The translations under genes and the position numbers were made by a program. Shown piece by piece: positions 12,330 to 22,736 of a stretch of 64,000 bases of DNA. The notes under the pieces are model-generated. The model saw only the letters and a program-made list of their open reading frames with translations. It was not told the DNA's origin and made no database searches. Every line of letters begins with the position of its first letter. Position 1 is the first letter of the stretch. Source of the stretch: Pseudovirgaria hyperparasitica (Eukaryota; Ascomycota; Dothideomycetes; Acrospermales; Acrospermaceae); assembly GCF_010093815.1 (NCBI RefSeq), contig NW_022985555.1, positions 990,186 to 1,054,185 of the forward strand, read 5' to 3'.

Positions 12330-14060
12330 GCGAGGGTAATAGCGAAGAAGTAGGCTTATAAACGTACTACGGCGTCGAAAAATCCACGGATTATCGATAT
12401 TTCTACGCCTCCTAAGGCTATATCTCCTCCTTCTCCTCCTCCTCCTCCTCGTCGTTCCTCTACTCCTCCTCCTTCTACTCCTTCTACTCCTCTTGATTTA
12501 TCTTCTCCTATGAATTAAGTAAATAGTAGTTAGAATAAGGTTATAGAGGTTAAGGAGGACGTGGAGGAGACATATAAGATACACGTGTCCTAGAGATTAC
12601 GTGTTAATAGGAAGAACGAGGCGGCTAATAAACTTACTACTATTCCGCGATATACTTTTAAACGCGAGGTATATAAGGGTACTATTAATAAGATAATTAG
12701 TACGAAGCTTAATATAGATAACTAGACCTTCGAGACTTATTAGATTATATATAGTCTTAGTATAAGGAAGAAGTAGAGAAGGACACTTACTATTAATGAC
12801 TGGTCGATTATTAGCTAGGAGAGACTCTATATAGTTATAGATGATATCTACTCGCTTGCTAGTACTAAGGATAAGGTTATTATAGTTACCTTTAAGGATA
12901 GCGTGAAGTGCGAGTCGTAGGCTAAGAAACCTTAGCTATCTTAGTAACGTATTCGTCATCACGACTCTTCTACGCTATTACTAAATATAGGGCTTCGAAG
13001 TTCGCTAAATATAGAGAATCTCTAAGGGCGTGCCCGAGTAATATATAATAAGGCTTAGTAGAGGAAGGATGCCGGTCTAAAACGGATCGAGATAATTAGC
13101 TTAATAGAGGTAATCTATCGCTATATAGACGTCGGTTATAGTAATAAGCAAGGCCACTACTTTATTATTCTATTCTTATTAGGACGTCTTTATTATAAGA
13201 TTAAACACGCGTCGATAGAGCCGTAGGCATACGCTATTACTATCGGTATTACTAGCGCCTCTATTAAAGATCCTCCTATAGGTATAATAAAGTAACTTAT
13301 ATCTAAGCCCTATAAGAGAAAGTTAGTAAAGAAGCTAGATAATACTAGGTAAGTCGATATTACTACCCTCGTAGTAGAGTATAAAGCTAAGAAGCTAAAA
13401 GCAGCCCTTAATAACATCGATCGTTATAAATAGAATAAAATTAATAAGGCTAAGGAATAAGCTAAGCGTCGACGATTCGACTAGTAGATAAGGTAGACTT
13501 AGCTTTATTAGGCTAGATTTAATCCTATATTCGGAGCACGTATGCCTCTATATCCGATAACTATACCACCGCTATATATATTACCCTTACCGACTCGTGA
13601 GGTTAATAGTTAACGCCCTCGTAAGATTAATAGTTAACGCCCTCGTAAGGTTAATAGTTAACGCCCTCGTCTATCGACACTACTAGATTCGATAAATCCC
13701 GCCCCGTATAGTAGTCCTACTTAGCTAGAACTCTATTAGGCTAATATCGTTTAATTAGTACTTAAATGGCGACTAGTAAAGGAGACTTATACGAGGACGA
13801 AGGATAGAATTAGGTTACTCCGCGAGTACGCCGTTAAAAACTATTATTAGTATAGATAAGTCAAAGAGATTACTCGTCCTAGGACCGCTTATTACGAGAC
13901 GGCGAAGTCGTATAGCGTCCTATTAAGTATTATCCTAGATGCTCGTCGCTATCTTCATGAGTATAAGGGTAGTCTTAAGGTAATAGAATAGGAGGAAGCA
14001 GCGAGGGCACTCTATAGGCTTGCCTCTAGCACTATCTAAGTTATTTAAGTAGAGATATCG
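12330..14060 (+). pseudogene. Unidentified decayed reading frame in the transposon (accessory ORF)
   Basis: In one plus-strand frame the translation runs for several hundred codons with a protein-like composition, broken by many TAA/TAG codons where CAA/CAG or TGG would be expected before RIP. Readable pieces include TTIPRYTFKREVYKGTINK, RAYAI/ASIKD-type segments and a Lys/Arg-rich, helix-prone C-terminal part (VKETYTRTKDRIRLLREYA). A Pro/Ser-rich N-terminal part corresponds to the CCT runs. I recognise no family. It points toward the transposase gene (convergent). It may be an element-encoded second protein or a captured host gene. Confidence 0.5.
13597..13670 (+). repeat. 24-bp direct repeat, three copies
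   Basis: Three consecutive 24-bp units built on GTTAATAGTTAACGCCCTCG, differing by single transitions. The length is a multiple of three, so in the decayed plus-strand frame it gives an eight-residue repeat (VNS-RPRK type), supporting the view that this frame once coded for protein. Confidence 0.9.
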
Positions 14061-14179
14061 CGGTTTTCCTATAGTACACGTGTATATATAATTAATTTCA
14101 TCCTCTATATTACTATATTCAGCTATATACACGAGGGTAATATAACGTATACGCGAGGGCAACGTGATATTAGTCAGTA

Positions 14180-15270
14180 AATATTATCGTAAAAAGTCGA
14201 CTAATATACCCAACTTCCTTAGTAAAACCTCTCTTCCTACCACGTCTAAATTACTTTAGATTATGGATAATACGTTCCCGTAGCGTTTCATTAATATACT
14301 AACTATTAGTAGTATATATAAAGAAGCGGAGAGTAAATTAATCGTAGCAGCTATCTATAAAGGCGCGGTATAAGAACTCCTTAAAGTTAACTAACTACTC
14401 ACGTGTATATAGATACTACCTTTAAATCCACGCCTTTAGTACCGCCTATACCATCTTAATAGGGTTATAATTAGGCGAATAAGGCGGTATATATCGAAGT
14501 GTATAGCTAGCTATAGTAACCATAGGAGCGACGTCGTCGTTAGTGTGAAGAGAGAGATTATCTATTACAATAACCATCGCCTAATTAGGGTACTTTTCTT
14601 ATAGGCTAGGGAATAGGTATACCTCTAGCTAGTCGATAAACTCTTCCTTATTAAAGTAACCCTTCTTAACTCTATAGGTAACGAATCTATTAATAGAGAT
14701 AGCGCCACACGCGCTGTACGTCTAGCCATAATTAATACGAGTAGATTACGTAGGTATCTCTCCACGAGGAGCCCTACCTCGCCTTCTCTACCCTATTTTC
14801 TTATTAAAGATAACCTTATTAATAAATATAAGGCGCTTAGTAGGTAACTAGGTAATATCCTCACGATAGGAGCGACGTGTAACCTTAGAGCGGTTAGAAC
14901 TAATACGCTTTAATAGCCGCTAAGTCTATCCTCGCTTTATTAACTACTTTAAGATAGTAGACGGTAAGGTTACTATCTTGAGCTCTTTATATAGCCATTT
15001 AGCCATCTTATTAAGGTATAGCTATCCCTCCTAGAGTAGGTATTCGAATAGTAGGCCTATAATATAATCGCTAAGGATAGTCTCACGACCACGCGTCTTT
15101 ATAGATTAAGGCTTATTCCGCTAACTATAGGTATCTAGGTTATACCTCACGCGCTAGACTATTAATATAGATACTTAAGACTTCTCTATAGTAATAGTAG
15201 TTAGCACGTCGTGCTCGAGGAGGAAGTTAATTCGATGATAGGTACTCGCGTCGTACGCTCTACTAGGTAG
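14180..15270 (-). pseudogene. Decayed Tc1/mariner-type DDE transposase
   Basis: Minus-strand remains of a transposase, read from about 15270 down to about 14200. The N-terminal part resembles a helix-turn-helix DNA-binding region (KMAKWLYKELKIVTLPS). The central part carries the first catalytic block (FINKVIFNKK, expected FIDE-type) and the GRAPRGE stretch of Tc1-like enzymes. The second catalytic block reads VIVIDNLSLHTNDDVAP, followed by YIPPYSPNYNPIKMV, which corresponds to the PPYSPDxNPIE signature. Many stop codons lie at positions expected to be CAA/CAG or TGG, and D-to-N and E-to-K type changes fit G-to-A mutation, so the enzyme cannot be functional. Boundaries are approximate. Confidence 0.85.
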
Positions 15271-15395
15271 GCCCACTATCTATATACGCAACTATAAGCC
15301 TAAAACACTAGAAATATATAAAATAAGGCCTATACTAACTCCTAGATGGCCTTAAAAACCTACCGAATACGTATATTCGGTAATTACGACGCGTG

Positions 15396-15511
15396 GGCGA
15401 CGAGTATACGATAAAATGCCAAAATATATCCGTCTCACGTAAATTTGGGTGGGGGAGACATCGCGCGACATGCGAGTGCCAAGCTCGTCAGGTTCTAGGA
15501 AAACGACGGAT
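15396..15511 (-). repeat. Right terminal inverted repeat
   Basis: Reverse complement of the left end with three transitions in 116 bp (about 97% identity). As on the left, the outer ~85 bp are not RIP-like. Confidence 0.95.
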
Positions 15512-16024
15512 TCGCCAGCGGGCGCTTAAGCTTAACTAACTCTCGCTCTCGCTCTGCACAGCCTCGTGTCGGAAGTTGCCTATATTTAGTCAGTCGTGCA
15601 GGTTTCTACAATATCCATCTCCATGCGGCCTTGCATCTAAGAGCCGCAGTGTATACTTGACAGTAGAATCGTCATTTTCGTCTTCAGAACGAGATCTTGT
15701 AGATTCTACTGGTCTTAGTCAGCTCTGCGAAGATTCACTGCACTAGTGGTGAGCATGTCGTTCCTTTCATCCTCGTCGGAGCATCTATATGCTATGAGAT
15801 AGTGGAAGTACTAATCAACGGGCTCGCTCGGCGGGAAACTCGAATCATGTGTCTTTGAGGGTCCCACCAAAGTGTGGATGGACCACGATTACGGCCCGAA
15901 TCGTCAGACATCGAGTCAGCCATTCAGAACAGAGTCTGGGCATGTCACATCCATCGTCCTGTGTTCGCTGAGAATGGATTAGTTTTGGATTGATAAATAA
16001 ATGTAGCCTGTGTATAGGCTCCCT
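15512..16024. other. Interval between transposon and EMP70 gene
   Basis: About 510 bp of ordinary base composition with no supported gene; it includes the 3' flank of the minus-strand EMP70 gene. The change in CpA/TpG content at 15511 is abrupt. Confidence 0.5.
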
Positions 16025-18218
16025 TCAATCCGTTTTAATGGCGCTACGTTCTGTCAGCACTGGCGATACTGGAGCTCCAAGCGAACGACTTACCTATATA
16101 TTCTCCTCACAAATGCATAAGATGCCAGAAACCCCACTGTCCCAGTAAGAAGACTGTATAGGGCACACGCCAAAAAGCTGTAAGCAAAGAAAAGCACCCC
16201 TGACACAAAGCCAGAGACGTGCAACTTCGTCATGTAGTACCACCCGGAGTACAGGAATATCCATATTCCGCTGGAAGCTCCGACAAGAAAAGACTGCCAC
16301 CACCAATGATAGTTCTGCTTTCAGATTAACGGTTTGAGAAGTGATGCCCTGGATCTCACATACCTCCGCATTCAGCTGAACATATGTCGCCACGATGCTG
16401 ATTTCCATTACTGTAATCAAAAGGACGATCGACACTACTGTCAGAAAGCCAAACACATAGTAGTACCCGGTCTTATCTTGCCACAAACTCTTGAACACGT
16501 ATAGCAACTCAATGAAGATGACACCAAACGGAATTATACCGGCGAGTAAGATGGTACGCGCACTCGCGATGTACCAATCCGCTTTGGGTAGCTGTCGAGG
16601 AATCGCATTAGTCTTAATCGGATGGTCCCACGCCCCAACATTGTTGTACCCATACCAACCTCCTACATATACCAGAGGAAGTTGGATGAGGAGCCATAGG
16701 CAGAGTATTACAATCAAGGATCCGAAAGGAATTGCTGTGCTCGAAGCTTGAGCCCAAGCGAAGAGGTTCAAGATAAAGACAATCAAGAACAGGAGACCTG
16801 GGAGTGCTAGTCCCGTCACCAGAACATTCTTCTTCCACTGCTTGCCGCCCAAAGTCTTGTAAATCCGCGCCGAATAGTATCCCGAGAACACGCCAGCGAA
16901 AACAAACAGGCCGATACCAAAGCTGACGTACCCTCCCCGGAAGCTAGGATTTAGGACGCCAAAGCAGCTCAAGGAAAGCAATCCGATTGTCATAAATATC
17001 AGCTGAGCACCGGAACCTACAAGCGGTGCGAGGATCCCGCCATAAGCCGGTGGACGGAAGACATCGCCGTGTACTAACTTCCAGCCAGTGGTGTCCTCGA
17101 GAATCTCTTCATCGGCCTGGTCTTCCACAGCCTCCAGGTCTAAGGGTTGGCCGAGGAGTCCTTTATCTACGCCGCCATGATTCGACTTACGCTTCCCTTC
17201 GATTCCGGCCTGTATGTCCCCACGGACGGTCCGCGCAACAATCACGGCAACGACTGCTGTCAACAGCCCCAGCACAACGAGCGAGTTGATGATTGCAAAC
17301 CAATGAACTCTCGAGCTATCATCGGCGGCAAAATACATGTCCCATCGGTTTCCCCATTCCAAACTATGGTCTTCCCGGAAGTATACCGAGTACGAGAAAG
17401 GTATTGTCAAGGTCCGGTCATCAGGACCTTTCTGGTTCACTGGATCGGCTCCATTCATGACCAGTTCCATAGCCTTTCCAGTCCACATGACAGTTTCGTT
17501 ACCCCTGACTTGTCCCGTCACGCTGGCATCCACGCTTTTTGGGTAGATCTCAAACCCCACTATAACTTTTTTGCCTGCGTCCCCGTCTCGTCCTGGTGCT
17601 TTCGTATACCGAAATACCATGGTGACATGGTTGTTGAGGAAGAATCTCGGCTCAGTCTCCTTGTTATCAACCCATCCCATCTTGAATCCTGATGCATAGT
17701 ACGCTCTTGACTTATCCGTTGTTACAAAACGCGTCGCCCCCGGTAAGTTGTCCACAATCCATTCTGCAACGTAACCATCTCTTACTAATTCTATCGCTTT
17801 TTCGAGTGATGCCACGTCCACATCTCTCTTGCATAAAAGATTGAACTCATCATCCACGTTCATTCGCAAACGATAGTCTGAAAGGGATACCCTATCTCCT
17901 CGCAATATTTCTCCAAGATTCAACGATCGGGACTCTCCGCTGAGGGTGTGGCCACCACGTAATTCTTGCACAGGCGGGCAGATGAAAGGAAGTTCGGCAT
18001 ACGCATATTGAAGCTGGGTATTGTCTGAGTAGACTTTATTGACGAAAAGAGGAATGACTTCGCCGTCACCGTAGCTTTGGATCGTCCAGCCTATGGTCCT
18101 CGCGTGAGCACTGGCAATGAAGTGAAACACAGGAACATGCCATACCTGGGATGTAGAAGCTCTGGGTGAGAGTGGCAAAGCATAACAGCGATGCATAGAG
18201 CCGGGACTCCGTGCGCAT
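16025..18218 (-). CDS. Endomembrane protein 70 / TM9SF (nonaspanin) family
   Basis: Nine-membrane-span protein of the Golgi/endosomal system, involved in cargo sorting and cell adhesion in yeast relatives (EMP70, TMN2/3). Exons on the minus strand: 18218-18146, 18090-16364, 16314-16094 and 16043-16025, giving 679 aa. Exon 1 supplies a signal peptide (MRTESRLYASLLCFATLTQS) and runs into FYIPGW, followed by IPLFVNKVYSDNTQLQYAY, a hallmark of the family's luminal domain. The C-terminal half has a series of hydrophobic helices. Exon 3 restores the conserved NYHWWWQSF and YSGWYYMTKL segments. The last 19-bp exon gives the terminus RRIYSAIKTD; the penultimate KxD-type tail resembles the family's COPI-binding end. 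An unspliced reading of 16094-18196 would give a false N- and C-terminus. Confidence 0.92.
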
Positions 18219-20198
18219 CTTTACGCACAATTAGGCTAGATGTTCGTGCCCGATTCTTGTGTAGCCTGAAGATGAAAATGTGACATAGATCCGAATGTCG
18301 TGTAATCCAGTTTCGTAAAGACAATCAAGCAGCAGGCCCAGCTCTCCGGTGATTAGATTTAGACAACGTGCGCAAAAATGTGTCCATAGCTGAGGAAGTT
18401 CGTGATGATGCCTCCCTACCTACCCTGCAGCTGTCGCGCTGCATTTCGTGGCGCAGGTACTAACCTTAGCGTCCTTTAATCAGATCAATCCTATTTAGCT
18501 TAGAACAGCCACAGATCAAATAATACCTTCTCATAATTAATGCTTGGCCAGTACGATCCATCAAACTTCAATTTCATCGTCATGCGCACATGCTTGCTAG
18601 CTCGAATGCCATTCAAACGAAGAATCGAAATATCTATTCTCCTGTGTGCGTTGGATGTTGTGTTCTCTTATTGGCAGAAGGTGCAATAGATAGAGAGCTA
18701 AATCTCTGGGTCTCGCTCCGCATATCTGATATTGAGACTCAACGAATGCGTCCGTAGTCCGATTGTCATATTGCAGCGAACCTGATATGGCGCCAGCGCG
18801 AGACACTTCGAGGCATTCTTCCCTAGTCGTGACTTGCAAGATTATACGTAGCCCTAACCCGCCTCACATCCGGTCTTCCGTCCGGATCCATCACACTGCC
18901 ACCTAAGATACTTTTTTTCTTCGTTACTATAGCAAACGAGCACGGCGACCAGGTTGATACAAGCGCCAGTTCCGAAAATATTCATCTCGCCGCGTGTGAA
19001 TCCGTGTCAAGGTCTCAACAGCAGCCGCCTGACCGAGGCATTTAGACGGTTGTATGAACATGGAACTAGCAAAAGCAGATAATTGTCAAAGCAGAAGGGG
19101 ATGACAATGAGTCTGTTCAAGAAGAAAACATAGATTGAGCTCTCTCGTCTAGTGATACTTGTTCATCGAAAGCTTTTTTTATCAGCATCAAAGATGAACA
19201 CTAAGTGGCTATGTCTTCCGTGACATTCCATTTCCACGCTGCTGGATAGTCTCGGCGATGACAAGCTTAGGATCCGTGTCAGAACCGAGTAATAATATCT
19301 CGACTACCCATTGGTAGCGAAATTCTTTAGCGCTGTGTCAGAAAAAAACAATTCATGACCTCCTGTGAACACTCTAAAATTTCGAAAATTGACTTTTGGA
19401 ACCATGCGACCTCAAAGCAGGCAACTGTCATTCTTTGCGCGCGACTCTAGAAAGGGATTGAGTACAAAGACATGCATTTCATTACTTCATACCAGCCTAT
19501 CAATGACGAATGGAGAGTGACCAGAAACAGGTCTTTCTAGTATATGCATAGTGAGGAATTGAAAACATGGTATTACCTTCTTCGTTCTACAGATTACGGA
19601 TCAAAGTCATCATTAGAAGCATCTTGTTATAAAGAAATGTCGTTGGCTAGAACGGAAGCGCAGATACCCGAGACGTGGTAGTAAATACTATTACTTATCT
19701 AGCGAAATATAAATATGATCTAGCTGATGGATTCCTATAGGTCATCTCTCAGAAACTGAGTTGATCAGTTCTATAGGGAGATATTTAATATGATAATACC
19801 TACCTCTCTCTACTCGTCTAAAGGCATAATTCTAAAGTACGAATGATCTTAAAAAAAATCTATGCCATCATATGATTTGTGTCCGAAAAGCTGGGTGCTA
19901 CCCTCTCTATTGGTTCCATGGTAGGGGATAGAAAATATGAGATCAGAAGCCGCCTACAATATGCCTCGTAGGTTGAATTATTTGCTATCTATGCGTGAGT
20001 TTCCGAATACGGGTACGCGGCTCAGATGTGTGTCCGCCCTGATCCGTGAGTTAGGAATAGCATATGTTTCTGGTCCGGTCGCCTTATAAATAGAGGACCT
20101 CATCCACTCGTTATTCTTCCTCTTCTCCTTCCAGTACCTCCCATTCTTAACAAATCCTCTCCACCACTTATAACTCTTCACCACAATCGCACCTTACA
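18219..20198. other. Gene-poor interval, AT-rich in its right half
   Basis: Nearly 2 kb without a supported gene. The left part is the EMP70 promoter. From about 19560 to 19980 the sequence is AT-rich with TATCTAG/TAGATAT-type words. No reading frame shows recognisable motifs on either strand. A single CCCTAACCC word lies at 18850-18858. Confidence 0.45.
20085..20092 (+). promoter_or_regulatory. TATA box of the small secreted protein gene
   Basis: TATAAATA, 107 bp upstream of the ATG at 20199, followed by a pyrimidine-rich leader (TTCTTCCTCTTCTCCTTCC), a normal arrangement for an inducible fungal gene. Confidence 0.6.
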
Positions 20199-20549
20199 AT
20201 GCTCTTCTTACTCGGCCTCATTCTCGCGGCACCTCTCAGCAGCGCTTTGCCTCAGCAGATGGAATGTGGCCCAAAAGTTGTGCCAGATACCTCTGCCTGC
20301 GCGTTATCATCATCAGGTCAATACTATATATGCCATAACGAGGTTTATGATCCGACCTGCCTCGGCTTCAGCTTGTTGTCATGGCCGTGCGAACTTGAAG
20401 GAGAAAGCGGATGTTTCAAAGACTTCTCGCGAGACCATGAAGGGGTGATCCATTTCGAATGCAGGCGACGAACCTCGAAAGATTCGCCAGAACCAAGTTT
20501 CCAAGACCTTGAGGCTTATCCCTTCCGCTGCGATAAGATTCGCCAGTAG
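20199..20549 (+). CDS. Small secreted cysteine-rich protein
   Basis: A 116-aa single-exon protein. It opens with a signal peptide (MLFLLGLILAAPLSSALP), leaving a mature chain of about 97 aa with eight cysteines, enough for four disulfide bonds: ECG, SAC, YIC, PTC, WPC, SGC, FEC and FRC. Size, secretion and cysteine number match the general profile of fungal effector candidates or antimicrobial-type proteins; no known family motif is seen. The TATA box and pyrimidine-rich leader support a real gene. A good intron (GTAAGT donor at about 20560, GATTAG acceptor at about 20611) lies just after the stop and may be spliced from the 3' UTR. It sits in a gene-poor stretch about 4.7 kb from the transposon. 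Function is inference only. Confidence 0.72.
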   Translation: MLFLLGLILAAPLSSALPQQMECGPKVVPDTSACALSSSGQYYICHNEVYDPTCLGFSLLSWPCELEGESGCFKDFSRDHEGVIHFECRRRTSKDSPEPSFQDLEAYPFRCDKIRQ

Positions 20550-21267
20550 AACTATTGGTAAGTACATTCTTCGTTTCATGGCCTGAAGCTACTTTCTTAA
20601 TCGCTGATTAGAACCACTATCACACACTCGCTCAGAGGGGTTAATATCGATTGGGACTAAGCTGGGGAGATCTATGGCATCATGGTGTATCTCGGGCTCG
20701 TATGGCTATCGGAAATCATAGATATAGTTGGAAGCATCATTGATAATGAAGTCACAGCAAGGTCGTATGGACCAAGTATGTTCACCAGTCTGGTTTCTGT
20801 TGTTCCTCTGCAGCTAGACGCATTATTCACCAGCATGTAATCAAAAACACATGGTCATTTCATACTGCTTCTGCCTCGCTCGTGAAGATGTACCGTGAAG
20901 TGTCTATGTACTTAGATCAGTGTGGTCAATATATACATTGCTCTACCACACGACACGCTGAAGCCGATACGGGACCATACAGTTCTCGTAATGCGTATCC
21001 TTAATCGTTCACAGATGGTAACATACAGCTGAACCTGTTCGGCGATAACAATCCGCCTCAACACGCCATCCTATCCGGCCTCGATCGAAGGCCAAGGTCT
21101 AAGACTACTGATTAGGCCTAAATCTAGCTTGAAATAAGGCCTTGGGCTGTATGTGGATATATACCCATGTTACTTGATCTAACACACGAGTAGTCTAACC
21201 AATCATGATAAGATTATACTACTCTTGGCAATCTTTCTAGAGGCGTAGATTGGGCTTGTGTTCTTCA
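20550..21267. other. Intergenic interval
   Basis: About 720 bp between the secreted-protein gene and the 3' end of the kinase-like gene. Apart from the probable 3'-UTR intron at 20560-20611, nothing is recognised. Confidence 0.45.
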
Positions 21268-22062
21268 TCAGAATATTTGATCAAATTGAGCTTGCATGGA
21301 TTCGTATTGTATGTCCCGAAGTCTGTTTGACTCCTGATTAACCAATACATGATCTTGGAGAGCATGTATCACATCGTCCATGCAGTTGTAAATTCCAATC
21401 CAGCAGCCTTGTATTACCTCACGCAGCGGTATCCCCTTCAAGACTGGGAATTTGCCCTCAGAATACCGTTGTCGAACGTCGCACATCCGATTGGGCGAAG
21501 TTTCGAGATCATAGTGAGGAGGCCTGCCCGTTATGATTTCGTACATCGCACATCCGAATGCAAATATATCGGTTTGTGTGCTTATTGCGGGTGTGCAGAC
21601 TCGGTAGCTGAACCATTGGTAACAAGACGTAGCTTCATGTCCATCAACGCTGCTACCCTCGAAATCGATGAACTTTAGCCAGTGGTTGACAAGGATCATG
21701 TTTGGCACTCCAACATCGGCGTGTATTATACCTTTGTTATGAATGTGTTGCAACGCGACTGCAGCTTGTTGGATCCAGCGTACCTTTTGCTCGATGTCTG
21801 TTGTAACATTTTCTGCCTCACTATTCCGAATTACGTTTTGTAGAGGTTGACCTCGCTCCAGGATGAGTCCGTTGTTTTCTATCTCTAGTAGCCTCACGAC
21901 ATTTGGGTGGGGGCCGAGTCGAGAAAAGACTTGGCATTCTACATCAATACCTTCAGCGAAGTACTTCTTCAAAACTCTTCGTTCATCCAGCGCGTAAACG
22001 AGGCTGGATTTGCCGGCAGCGATACAATTGTGATTGGGATGTGGTGGGGATATTAGATCCAT
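21268..22062 (-). CDS. Stand-alone Ser/Thr protein kinase-like protein
   Basis: Single-exon 264-aa protein that is almost only a kinase domain. A degenerate glycine loop (IAAGKSSLVY) precedes the VAIK-type lysine in VLKKY (Lys32/33). A helix-C glutamate is likely at 42 (VECQVF). The catalytic loop reads HADVGVPNMIL, with Asp116 and Asn121 present but HAD in place of HRD. The metal-binding motif is DFEG (Asp133) in place of DFG, followed by SSVDG. Subdomain IX is TDIFAFG, then ITGRPP. This pattern, including the D-F-x-GSS run, is common in expanded fungal kinase-like families related to FunK1 and other small cytosolic kinases. All residues needed for phosphotransfer are present, so it may be active. 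The C-terminus is a Gln/Arg-rich helix. Substrate unknown. Confidence 0.8.
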   Translation of the reverse strand: MDLISPPHPNHNCIAAGKSSLVYALDERRVLKKYFAEGIDVECQVFSRLGPHPNVVRLLEIENNGLILERGQPLQNVIRNSEAENVTTDIEQKVRWIQQAAVALQHIHNKGIIHADVGVPNMILVNHWLKFIDFEGSSVDGHEATSCYQWFSYRVCTPAISTQTDIFAFGCAMYEIITGRPPHYDLETSPNRMCDVRQRYSEGKFPVLKGIPLREVIQGCWIGIYNCMDDVIHALQDHVLVNQESNRLRDIQYESMQAQFDQIF

Positions 22063-22736
22063 TCGTAGCCAAACGGGTGTAGGTAGATTGTTCGTTAATT
22101 ATATGGTTAGACGAAAGGTGGAATGAAGAAGTAGAGAGAACGATGACAATCGTGAGGTCCGAGATCCGAAAATTTGCCGAGTACTCTGCTGACGCCTGCG
22201 GCTTGGTAAAAAAAAAGTCGTGGGAATAATAGTTTTCAACTTAGCGCCCATATAAAGTAATATTACTTTATAGAATACTTTTATTCTTACTTTCTAATAC
22301 TACTAAACAATAGTCTAATCATAATTTTTAGGTACGTCATATATAATTTGTAGACAGCCAAGAAGTGCGGGTGCACCTCAGGCACAAAAAGTGGCCATCC
22401 GCGTATTTGTTGTATAATAAGGTCTGGCGGCCCTGGCCCAGTACTGTCAGCATTTCTTATCACCGGAGTATATCGAGCATCCCCATTTTCTCGAAAGCCA
22501 CGATTAGACCTAGCACCAGGTCTCTTAGTAGCCTAGCTTAGAATCTCGGTCTCACACCTACGTAGCTACCCTCAAGAAGCCTCTTAGGAGGGTACGGGTT
22601 AGGATCGGGTTAGGAGGGTTCCGGGTAGGCTATAATTAAGAGAGCGAAGGGTGCTTGCGCCCACCACTGTTGTAGGTTGTGGTTACCTATATTAATATAC
22701 ATTGTGGTAGCTGCAACAATCATGAAATCGTCTACA
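22063..22736. other. Intergenic interval with RIP-like tracts
   Basis: No gene supported. 22225-22340 is AT-rich with TACTTTATAGAATACTT-type sequence, and 22540-22640 has many TAG/CTA words with a pair of GGGTTAGG units (about 22596-22616). Both look like short relics of mutated repeats, but no element family can be named. Confidence 0.4.

Larger units (their letters stand above)
12000..15511. mobile_element. Decayed Tc1/mariner-type DNA transposon with 116-bp terminal inverted repeats
   Basis: A 3.5-kb element bounded by near-identical inverted ends (12000-12115 and 15396-15511). Its body is TA-rich and strongly depleted of CpA/TpG while CpG stays common, the signature of repeat-induced point mutation acting on CpA. 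The right half, read on the minus strand, encodes the remains of a DDE transposase; the left half, read on the plus strand, contains a second decayed reading frame. No clear TA target-site duplication is visible: the left flank ends GCGGG and the right flank begins TCGCC. The word AGCGGG occurs 7 bp outside the left end (11987-11992) and 5 bp outside the right end (15517-15522), but unequal spacing makes it doubtful as a duplication. The element lies between the 5' side of the surface-protein gene and the 3' end of the EMP70 gene. Confidence 0.88.

Noticed and set aside
13935-14162. 75-aa minus-strand frame inside the transposon
   Set aside because: Falls in the decayed element between the two pseudogenes; it has no transposase motif and is likely a by-product of TA-rich sequence.
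11987-15522. AGCGGG as target-site duplication of the transposon
   Set aside because: The hexamer lies 7 bp outside one end and 5 bp outside the other, and Tc1/mariner elements normally duplicate TA; coincidence cannot be excluded.
22596-22616. GGGTTAGG repeats resembling telomere sequence
   Set aside because: Only two degenerate units within RIP-like DNA; too short for an interstitial telomere. The same applies to the single CCCTAACCC at 18850.
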